A stretch of 32,997 nt of DNA, taken from the NCBI GenBank assembly GCA_020721025.1, contig DYNO01000009.1:1-32997 (forward strand), read 5' to 3'. Position numbers and translations under genes: made by a program. The notes below the pieces were generated by a model. It saw only the letters and a list, made by a program, of their open reading frames with translations, made no database searches and was not told the origin of the DNA. Source of the stretch: Thiomargarita sp. (GTDB taxonomy: Bacteria > Pseudomonadota > Gammaproteobacteria > Beggiatoales > Beggiatoaceae). This document shows positions 17,749 through 23,857 of the stretch, piece by piece; the first letter of the stretch is position 1, and the number at the start of each line of letters is the position of its first letter.

Positions 17749-18647
17749 ACATCTTAGTTTTTGATATTGAAACGATTCCTGATATTGCCAGTGGACGGCG
17801 GTTATACGGTCATCCAGCGGAGATGGCACAGCTCAGTGCTGAAGATGTCGCCCGTGTCATGTCGCATTATCGGCAACAACAAACTGATGGGCAGTCGGAT
17901 ATGTTACGCCATCATTTACAACAAGTTATCGCGATTTCCGTGGTGTTTCGTTTCCGTGGGAAGGTGAAAAATAAGGACACGGGACAAGTTGAAGAAAAGG
18001 ATATTTTGGATGTACGCTCTTTGGCACAGCCCGATGCTTCAGAAAAAGAACTGCTCCAACAATTCTTTAATATTATTAAAAAATACACGCCCAACTTGGT
18101 CTCATGGAATGGCAACGGTTTTGATCTGCCCGTGTTGCATTATCGCTGTTTGTTGCATGGCGTAAATATGCAGCGTTATTGGGAAAAAGATCAAATTGAT
18201 GATGACTATGTGTTGAATAACTTTGGACAAAAACGCCGGGTTCATTTTCAATATAATAAATATTTTAATCGCTACAATGAACGCCACCTTGATTTGATGG
18301 ATGTGCTATCGGGTTATCAATCCAAAGTTTTTGCCAGTTTGGATGAAATCGCGACCATGTTGGGTTTGCCGGGAAAAATGGGAATGTCGGGCGATAAGGT
18401 GTGGGAGGCGTATCTGCGGGGTGAAATTGGACAAATTCGTGATTATTGTGAAACGGATGTGTTGAATACTTATTTGATTTATTTACGTTTTGAACAGATG
18501 CGCGGCAATTTGGGTGCCGTTGAATATTTACAAGAATGTCAACGAGTACATCAATTGTTGTTGCATGAATCTAAACCTCATTTCACCGCGTTTGCACAAT
18601 CATGGCAACGAAGCGAAGAATTTAAACAATTGATTCCCATGAGCTAA
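17745..18647 (+). CDS. predicted 3'-5' exonuclease, PolB-like DEDDy type
   Basis: The 300-residue product resembles the PolB-like predicted 3'-5' exonucleases (Pfam DNA_pol_B_exo2). ExoI FDIETIPD supplies D7 and E9, ExoII SWNGNGFDLPVLHYR supplies the second Asp, and ExoIII DYCETDVLNTYLIYLRFEQ has the Y-x3-D of the DEDDy class, so all catalytic positions are present. No polymerase domain follows. The start ATG overlaps the folK stop (ATGA). The ORF track's start 9 codons upstream lies inside folK and precedes the fold. Substrate (DNA or RNA) and biological role are not established for this family as far as I can tell. Confidence 0.9.
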   Translation: MNILVFDIETIPDIASGRRLYGHPAEMAQLSAEDVARVMSHYRQQQTDGQSDMLRHHLQQVIAISVVFRFRGKVKNKDTGQVEEKDILDVRSLAQPDASEKELLQQFFNIIKKYTPNLVSWNGNGFDLPVLHYRCLLHGVNMQRYWEKDQIDDDYVLNNFGQKRRVHFQYNKYFNRYNERHLDLMDVLSGYQSKVFASLDEIATMLGLPGKMGMSGDKVWEAYLRGEIGQIRDYCETDVLNTYLIYLRFEQMRGNLGAVEYLQECQRVHQLLLHESKPHFTAFAQSWQRSEEFKQLIPMS

Positions 18648-18959
18648 GGAATCCTGCTGTTTAAATTTTATGAAGGCGTTCCCCCTTTGCAAATTAACAA
18701 CATGACGATGTGATAGATTTTTTTAAATAAAACAAACGGTTACTCGTTCCAATGCTCCGCGTTGGAATGCAGTCCAGACGCTCCAGCGTCACAAGTCAAA
18801 GATGCTAACTGATTGAACTAAATCTAAGTTACATTTTGAATTGCGTCACTCCTAAATCTACTGAAAATGATATTTGAACGGGATAACTCCCAGAAACGGC
18901 TATGGAATTTGAGATTCTATGGCGAGATTAACTTAAAATATAGGTGATATACATTGACC
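18648..18959. other. intergenic region before the Ras-like GTPase gene
   Basis: This gap has no ORF. It carries a double-hairpin repeat at 18745-18793. AGGTG at 18942-18946 is a possible ribosome binding site for the GTPase gene. No clear promoter or terminator was found. Confidence 0.4.
18745..18793. repeat. REP-like double hairpin
   Basis: CGTTCCAATGCTCCGCGTTG, continuing GAATG, forms an imperfect stem (8 of 10 pairs around TCC). GACGCTCCAGCGTC (18777-18790) forms a perfect 6-bp stem. This layout resembles the intergenic GTTCC(C)AACGCTCCGCG-type repeats that I recall from several gammaproteobacteria. Only one copy was seen in this window. Confidence 0.65.
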
Positions 18960-19457
18960 ATGCTTCAAAAAAAAGTATGTATGATAGGTGACTTTTCTGT
19001 GGGAAAAACCAGTTTAGTCTCGCGCTTTGTGAGACAATCCTTTTCTGAAAAATATCTCACCACTGTAGGCGTAAAAATTGATACAAAAATCGTGGAGTTA
19101 GACAAAGAGACGGTGAAATTAATTTTATGGGATATTGCCGGCAATGACGCACTCACCACCACCGCGATTTCTTATCTGCGTGGTTCGGCGGGATATTTGT
19201 TAGTTGTTGATAGTACAAGACTTCCTACATGGGAAAGCGCGCTGAATCTGCGACAGGCGGTTGCTGATCAAATTGGTGAAAAACCGTTCGTGATGCTATT
19301 GAATAAAACAGATTTGCAAGAACAGTGGGAATTAGATAAGGAACTGATTCAAAGCTATATTACGCAAGGATGGCATATTTTACACACCAGTGCGAAAACT
19401 GGCATGAATGTGGAAGAGGCATTTGCGACATTGGCGAATTTAATGCTGCAAGCTTAA
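18960..19457 (+). CDS. Ras-like small GTPase (bacterial Rup/Rab-like)
   Basis: The 165-residue product is a single-domain Ras-superfamily GTPase with all five G boxes almost in Ras numbering: P-loop GDFSVGKTS (10-18), switch I T35 in YLTTVGVKI, DxxG as D58-I-A-G61, NKTDL (115-119) and SAK (145-147). Position 12 is Phe, and the residue after DxxG, equivalent to the catalytic Gln61 of Ras, is Asn62, suggesting slow intrinsic hydrolysis. There is no C-terminal lipidation motif (it ends LANLMLQA). A TTG two codons upstream has better spacing to AGGTG; the ATG is chosen because the conserved part begins there. The next gene encodes a PAS-like protein, a likely partner. Function is unknown. Confidence 0.9.
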   Translation: MLQKKVCMIGDFSVGKTSLVSRFVRQSFSEKYLTTVGVKIDTKIVELDKETVKLILWDIAGNDALTTTAISYLRGSAGYLLVVDSTRLPTWESALNLRQAVADQIGEKPFVMLLNKTDLQEQWELDKELIQSYITQGWHILHTSAKTGMNVEEAFATLANLMLQA

Positions 19458-19465
19458 AGCAAATT

Positions 19466-19506
19466 TGGGCAAGGTAAAAAAACATCTGGTCTATATTTTG
19501 CCTTGT
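19466..19506. repeat. inverted repeat after the GTPase gene
   Basis: GGCAAGGTAAAA pairs with TTTTGCCTTGTC (about 10 of 12 positions) across a short loop, 8 bp after the GTPase stop. There is no downstream T run, so it is only a possible processing or partial termination site between the GTPase and PAS genes. Confidence 0.45.
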
Positions 19507-19602
19507 CAGCGATATCGTCTGATTTACATTTTTTTGGTCAGCTCCAACGAGACAATAACCTGTTGATTAAGTTGAACTTTAACAACTGACCACCCATTTT
19601 TC

Positions 19603-19630
19603 TACTTTTTAAAAGTATAGGGAGAATTCC
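19603..19630 (+). promoter_or_regulatory. palindrome and strong ribosome binding site before the PAS-like gene
   Basis: TACTTTT-T-AAAAGTA is a perfect 15-bp palindrome directly followed by TAGGGAGA and then ATTCC-ATG. The AGGGAG is one of the best Shine-Dalgarno sequences in the window. The palindrome could be an operator or an RNA hairpin next to the ribosome binding site. Confidence 0.45.
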
Positions 19631-20071
19631 ATGAGTCTGACTATTCCTTTTGCGATTGCGCGTTATATTCGTTCTGTCTGGATGTCAAAAACTTCTATTG
19701 CCTATTTGCGTTTAGACAAAGAAGGGAATTTATTGGAATGGGGCGGAATGCTAGAATATTATGGCTTACAAGATTTGCGGGTAGGGCAGGCAGCAATTGA
19801 GCAAATTAGTTTTTTAGAAGGGATGTTCCCAGTAGAAGAGCCCGAAGTTTTGGAATTCTTGCGCACTGGCAGTGGACGCAGTGCCCATATTCACTTGGTT
19901 CCTTATGACGAAGGAACTTGGGTAATTTTGTTTGATGCCACTTCAGAGCATGATAAACAACAATATACGCAACAACGGCTGAATGAATTATCATTATCGG
20001 CTTATCGACAAACACAAGCCATTGAACAAATGAGAAATCAGCTCATCGAACCCCAATTAATCAAAAAATAA
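19631..20071 (+). CDS. PAS-like single-domain protein, putative partner of the small GTPase
   Basis: The 146-residue product has a PAS-like segment (about 20-110): SIAYLRLDKEGNLLEWGGML, a helical middle (DLRVGQAAIEQISFLEGMFP) and strands SAHIHLVPYDEGTWVILFDATSE. It ends in a likely coiled coil (QQYTQQRLNELSLSAYRQTQ). No output domain such as a kinase or cyclase follows, so it must act through protein contacts. It lies 173 bp after the Ras-like GTPase on the same strand. The pairing suggests that the PAS protein senses a signal and regulates, or is regulated by, the GTPase. Fold assignment is from strand/helix pattern, so it is moderately certain. No cofactor-binding residue is recognisable. 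Confidence 0.75.
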   Translation: MSLTIPFAIARYIRSVWMSKTSIAYLRLDKEGNLLEWGGMLEYYGLQDLRVGQAAIEQISFLEGMFPVEEPEVLEFLRTGSGRSAHIHLVPYDEGTWVILFDATSEHDKQQYTQQRLNELSLSAYRQTQAIEQMRNQLIEPQLIKK

Positions 20072-20398
20072 AAGGTTATAGAATGATTTCAAATCGTTTG
20101 ATTTGTTCAACGCGATGTCGATTTATTTCCTTGAGGATGCAACAATGATATTTTCAGAATAATTATAAATATTTCTTAAAATCAATTGGTTGCATCTCAA
20201 TTCGATAATTTTTCAGATTTTAACTTTTTTTATATCCATGTTGTATCAACTTGCTACATTTTGCTACGATTTTTCATCTCACCGCGCCAAATTTACCCGC
20301 ATTTCCAAGATTAAAAATTGTGTCCCGCTTTCTGCCCAACAGTTGAACGAATTACGCGAGAATCGCACCATCCGAATTCAAAAGAGCAATCAATTCCA
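20072..20398. other. intergenic region between the PAS-like gene and rubredoxin
   Basis: No supported gene was found. A 78-codon ORF (20190-20426) overlaps rubredoxin out of frame and has no recognisable motif. A TGC-TACGAT sequence near 20265 resembles an extended -10 for rubredoxin, but the -35 is poor. Confidence 0.4.
20133..20198. repeat. 66-bp imperfect palindrome
   Basis: GATGCAAC (20136-20143) pairs perfectly with GTTGCATC (20189-20196), and most of the A/T-rich interior is also complementary, so the whole segment could fold into one hairpin. It lies 62 bp after the PAS-like gene and could mark the end of that transcript or be a miniature element. Confidence 0.55.
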
Positions 20399-20569
20399 AT
20401 GGCAACCAAAATTTACAAATGTTTAGTGTGCAACTTCATTTATGACGAAGCTAAAGGCTTACCCGAAGGCGGTATCGCCCCAGGCACAGTGTGGGAAGAT
20501 GTCCCCGAAGAATGGGTCTGTCCAGAATGTGGTGTGGGTAAGGCAGATTTTGTATTGAAGGAAATGTAA
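20399..20569 (+). CDS. rubredoxin
   Basis: Rubredoxin is a small one-electron carrier with a single iron bound by four cysteines. The 56-residue product shows YKCLVCNFIYDEAKG and EEWVCPECGVGKADFVLKEM, the two CxxC knuckles at standard spacing, plus the conserved PEGGIAPGTVWEDVP between them. It matches the typical length of 52-56 residues. The ORF track begins 27 codons upstream; the ATG at MATKIYKCLVC is the true start. No reductase or oxidase partner is adjacent, so the electron acceptor is unknown. In aerobic or microaerophilic bacteria such proteins often serve oxygen or peroxide reduction or alkane oxidation. Confidence 0.96.
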   Translation: MATKIYKCLVCNFIYDEAKGLPEGGIAPGTVWEDVPEEWVCPECGVGKADFVLKEM

Positions 20570-20620
20570 TTTATCATCTGAATCAATCTGATATAACAAG
20601 ATTATGTGACAACAGTTGAG

Positions 20621-20740
20621 CAATCGTTCGGACAGTTAAAATTTTACGTTTTATTGAGATTTCAACGGGTTGGTAAACCGAATCAATATTCTCAACCGAT
20701 TGATTTCACAAATAATTACAAAAAGCTGTCCGAACTGTTG
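20621..20740. repeat. dispersed repeat family 2, complete copy
   Basis: CAATCGTTCGGACAG at the left and CTGTCCGAACTGTTG at the right are inverted ends of a 120-bp non-coding element. Its interior (AACGGGTTGGTAAACCGAAT, CAATATTCTCAACCGATTGA) is shared with the copies at 9999-10060 and 13755-13848. It lies between rubredoxin and the periplasmic protein gene, ending 39 bp before the latter's ATG. Confidence 0.85.
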
Positions 20741-20779
20741 TTAAGCAAATGACACGGATTCAGATTCACGAGAAAAACG

Positions 20780-21301
20780 ATGAAATATGCTTTACTTTTG
20801 ATTTTATGCTGTGTGGGTCAGGTATCCGCCGATGACGGATTAGAACAACGAATTATTCAGCTTGAACAAGAGGTTACGTTAATCAAACAACAAATTGAGA
20901 TGCTCAATGCAACCGCGCAGAAAAACCAAGCTGCTGCCCCCACGCATTTGAACATTGTGTTGAGTCGATGGTATTTTCGCGCCGAAAAGGTCAAATTTAA
21001 CACTTATTATGCGTTAGACATTGAATTAACGAATCATTTTGACAAAGGGATCAAAGAAATGGATGCCCGCGTCCGGTTTAGTGATTTATTGGGCGGTTTG
21101 TTATACTCAGTTTCTCTGGGTAAACAAATTCAAATTGCCCCCGGTCAGTCATTGGTGGACAAAGGAACGCAAGCAAATCAACGTCTCATCGCAGAACAGC
21201 ATCCGTTAAAACGACTCAGTGAACGAGATGTCAAAGCAGAGATCAATGTGCGAAAAATTGTGTTTGACGATGACAGCGTGTGGGATGCCGGGTTGCAATA
21301 A
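20780..21301 (+). CDS. periplasmic coiled-coil protein of unknown function
   Basis: The 173-residue product begins with a signal peptide (MKYALLLILCCVGQVSA), cleaved around residue 17, so it is exported. Residues 20-48 form a likely coiled coil (LEQRIIQLEQEVTLIKQQIE). The rest looks like an immunoglobulin-like beta domain: LNIVLSRWYFRAEKVKFNTY, YALDIELTNHFDKGIKEMDA, then FSDLLGGLLYSVSLGKQIQI and NVRKIVFDDDSVWDAG. I do not recognise a named family. The strand pattern resembles periplasmic proteins that describe effects of flanking domains on transport or adhesion, but no function can be assigned. The ribosome binding site is weak. It is convergent with dnaQ. Confidence 0.75.
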   Translation: MKYALLLILCCVGQVSADDGLEQRIIQLEQEVTLIKQQIEMLNATAQKNQAAAPTHLNIVLSRWYFRAEKVKFNTYYALDIELTNHFDKGIKEMDARVRFSDLLGGLLYSVSLGKQIQIAPGQSLVDKGTQANQRLIAEQHPLKRLSERDVKAEINVRKIVFDDDSVWDAGLQ

Positions 21302-21348
21302 TTTTATGACCAGATGACGCTAGAAAATCAATCGGTTACAATACAACA

Positions 21349-21380
21349 GAGTCCAAATATCTCAACGAGGTGTTGGACTC
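21349..21380. terminator. bidirectional terminator-like hairpin between convergent genes
   Basis: GAGTCCAA and TTGGACTC form a perfect 8-bp stem with an inner CTC-AAC-GAG stem, placed between the stop codons of the convergent periplasmic-protein and dnaQ genes. T runs are absent, so it may rely on hairpin stability alone. Confidence 0.5.
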
Positions 21381-21383
21381 GAA

Positions 21384-22094
21384 TCAACTCAAAGTTTTCC
21401 ATAAGCATTTGCCACCACTACTTTTTTCTAATCCTTCTAAATAAGCCTGATGCGCTTGCAATTCTTCTTCTGTCGGCATCAACACCAGTAAACGCGGTCT
21501 ATCGCTCAAAACTCGTTTCACCTGCGTATGCGATCCCGCCCCTGCTCCCGAATCCAACGCTCCTAACAACGTTGTCTGTCCGCCAGTGATGGCAAGATAC
21601 ACTTCCGCCAATAATTGCGCATCCAACAACGCCCCGTGCAAATCTCGCCGTGAATTATCGACATTGTAACGCTTACACAGCGCGTCGAGTGAATTTTTCT
21701 GTCCGGGGTGTAATTTGCGCGCCAACGGCAAAGTATCGGTAATTTGACAATAATGATTCAGCGGCTGCCAGTCCTGCCTGAGTTGTCGCAATTCATAATT
21801 AATAAAATTGGTATCAAACTCCGCGTTATGAATAATCACTTCCGCATCTTTCACAAAAGCGATAAAATCCTGCACAATGTCTTTAAAACGCGGTTTGTCC
21901 TTCAAAAACTCATTTGTGATGCCGTGCACCGCCAATGCGTCATCATCAATCTTGCGATCTGGTTGTAAATAATGATGAAAATGATGTTGCGTGGTGCGAC
22001 GATTCAGCATTTCGACACAGCCAATTTCAATAATGCGATGTCCATCTTTGGGATCAAGCCCAGTTGTTTCGGTGTCTAAAATCACTTGACGCAT
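21384..22094 (-). CDS. dnaQ: DNA polymerase III epsilon subunit (3'-5' proofreading exonuclease)
   Basis: DnaQ is the proofreading exonuclease of the replicative polymerase. The 236-residue product begins MRQVILDTETTGLDPKDGHR (D7 and E9 of ExoI). ExoII is VIIHNAEFDTNFINYEL and ExoIII is RRDLHGALLDAQLLAEVYLA (DEDDh class). IIEIGCVEMLNRR and HHYLQPDRKIDDDALAVHGI match the family closely. Length is near E. coli epsilon (243), including the C-terminal segment that binds the polymerase alpha subunit. The start is the ATG 4 bp after the stop of the DamX-like gene; AAGAGA in the end of that gene serves as ribosome binding site, so the two genes are coupled. In E. coli dnaQ lies next to rnhA, which is not present here. 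Confidence 0.96.
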   Translation of the reverse strand: MRQVILDTETTGLDPKDGHRIIEIGCVEMLNRRTTQHHFHHYLQPDRKIDDDALAVHGITNEFLKDKPRFKDIVQDFIAFVKDAEVIIHNAEFDTNFINYELRQLRQDWQPLNHYCQITDTLPLARKLHPGQKNSLDALCKRYNVDNSRRDLHGALLDAQLLAEVYLAITGGQTTLLGALDSGAGAGSHTQVKRVLSDRPRLLVLMPTEEELQAHQAYLEGLEKSSGGKCLWKTLS

Positions 22095-22098
22095 CTTG

Positions 22099-23445
22099 TT
22101 ATCTCTTCTTAATTTGATCTTGTATCGTCGCAACTTTGCGAATCCACGGCTGAGTTTCTTGTTTTAATTCCTGTGGCAAGTTATCTAACGCTTTTTGTGC
22201 TTGTTCACGATGAGAATACATTCCAGTGATGAGCACATACCAATCACGATTTTGATAACGAGTTTGAAAAACAGCAAGTTGTGATAATGAATGGGCGGTG
22301 CGAAATTTGTCTAAACGCTTGGTCTCATACGCACCTAACAACTGGATTGTATAAGATTCTGGCGGCTGTTGTAACAACCAAGTTTCATCTTTCACCGTCT
22401 TATTCTCAGTTTCCGGTTGTACGGGCAGAATTTCAACTTTTGGCTCAGGCGGAGGCTCTTGTGGCGTATTGACCGGGCTCGTTGGTGTAACATTCTCAGA
22501 ACGCGGTATTTCAACAGGCGGTTGCGGCGGTAGGACAGCAATAGATTGCGGGGGATCGGTGGAAATCAACAAGAGATTTTGGAACAATTCGGGATATTGC
22601 CAATAAGAAAACGCACCGGCAGCCACCAATGTTAGAAAAAGTAGCAACGTCAATGCTAACTTCCTGTAAGATTTGGCTTGATGCACCGGATAAATCGGCT
22701 GTTGTTCCAGAAATCGTTCTAGGGCTTGATAAGCTAATTTATTGATTTTTAATGGAATGCCTTCTGATTGCGTATATATTTTTTTGATTAGATGGTTGTT
22801 AAATGGATGAATAGACGTGTAGCCGGTATTTTGTAACCGAAATAAAATATAGTCACCGACTTGAGTTTGTGAAAATGGCGGAATATCAAGGGTATGCACC
22901 AACGTTTTATGCACAATTTCAAATTCTGGCGTGGCTAAAATGCTCGTAATTTGGGGTTCGCAAAATAACACGACTCGCATTCGCGTGACTTGTTCGGTTT
23001 GCATGGCTAATTCTATCAACATTTTGAGTGTCGCTATCGGCAACAGATGGGCATCATCGACTAAAAGCACGGGTAATTGTCCATGATAGCGCGCCGATGC
23101 AATGTGGCTGCGTAAACTTTCTTTCAATACTTGCGCGGACTTACCTTCATGTCGCACTTTGAATGCAGATAAAATATGTGAGGTCAGGGCATCAGGAGAA
23201 ATCGCGGGGGTACTCGACAAAGTACACACCCACCAATGCTCATTTCCAGCAATTCTGAGTTGATTCAATAAACTGGTTTTGCCATAGCCCTTTTCGCTCA
23301 ATATCAGTACCAATTGCTCGCTATTTTGAATCAGATGGCGAATCAAATTAAAACGTTGCGTCAGTTCGAGGGTGGCAAAAAATCGCCCGGCATATTCGGT
23401 ATCGGCAAAAGGTTGTATTTCACTTAGCGTAGGGATGTTGGACAT
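22099..23445 (-). CDS. DamX-like protein: AAA ATPase, transmembrane helix and SPOR domain
   Basis: The 448-residue product has an N-terminal ExeA/GspA-type AAA ATPase domain: Walker A region SEKGYGKTS (50-58), Walker B LLVDDAH (127-133) and a sensor-like FCEPQ. A single transmembrane helix (about 262-282, KLALTLLLFLTLVAAGAF) follows, then a Pro/Glu-rich periplasmic linker. The C-terminal SPOR domain (363-442, SYTIQLLGAYETKRLDKF ... WYVLITGMYSHREQAQKALD) binds denuded glycan strands at the division septum. This is the DamX layout, with the ATPase portion retained in full length. The Walker A lacks the usual first glycine (Ser50), so ATP hydrolysis is uncertain. It probably acts in cell division. 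It is followed by dnaQ after 4 bp. The usual aroK-aroB neighbours are absent. Confidence 0.88.
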   Translation of the reverse strand: MSNIPTLSEIQPFADTEYAGRFFATLELTQRFNLIRHLIQNSEQLVLILSEKGYGKTSLLNQLRIAGNEHWWVCTLSSTPAISPDALTSHILSAFKVRHEGKSAQVLKESLRSHIASARYHGQLPVLLVDDAHLLPIATLKMLIELAMQTEQVTRMRVVLFCEPQITSILATPEFEIVHKTLVHTLDIPPFSQTQVGDYILFRLQNTGYTSIHPFNNHLIKKIYTQSEGIPLKINKLAYQALERFLEQQPIYPVHQAKSYRKLALTLLLFLTLVAAGAFSYWQYPELFQNLLLISTDPPQSIAVLPPQPPVEIPRSENVTPTSPVNTPQEPPPEPKVEILPVQPETENKTVKDETWLLQQPPESYTIQLLGAYETKRLDKFRTAHSLSQLAVFQTRYQNRDWYVLITGMYSHREQAQKALDNLPQELKQETQPWIRKVATIQDQIKKR

Positions 23446-23857
23446 GTGATTATCTTGTTAATTTTGATAGGTTTGAGCCACAATTTTCATGATTTTTAGG
23501 ATGAACATAAAGTAGGGTTAAATGACAGTTGTTGTGATGGAAATTTGATCAATAATGTGGTTCATTGGGATTCATCTGTCCCATTTACAATACCACAATT
23601 TGACTGCTCATCTGCGATTATTTTATCAAGTAACTATCTCAATCAGAGCAAGGAATTTTAGCGCGCCTATTCCACCATCTAATTTTGGAGTTTTACTGCT
23701 CAAAGCTGCTTTATATTAACATAATCAATTGTGTAGTCAAATATCTGGTGTAAAATCTCGTAAATAATGCTGGATTCAGCCAAAAGCCGCGCCACGCCTG
23801 CGATTTGATTAAAAAACTTGATTTTTACCTCGCACTTGAGATAGCATAAATGTTGAT
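23446..23857. other. divergent intergenic region between the DamX-like and MltD-like genes
   Basis: This 412-bp gap separates two divergent cell-wall genes and must hold both promoters. I found no ORF, no strong hairpin and no convincing -35/-10 pair. A TTGATT-N18-TAGCAT pair just before the MltD-like start would leave almost no leader and was not accepted. Confidence 0.5.

Noticed and set aside
20190-20426. 78-codon ORF overlapping the start of rubredoxin
   Set aside because: It has no recognisable motif, uses a poor start, and overlaps the rubredoxin start out of frame. It is most likely a chance ORF.
23819-23848. TTGATT-N18-TAGCAT promoter for the MltD-like gene
   Set aside because: It would leave only a few bases of leader and no ribosome binding site.
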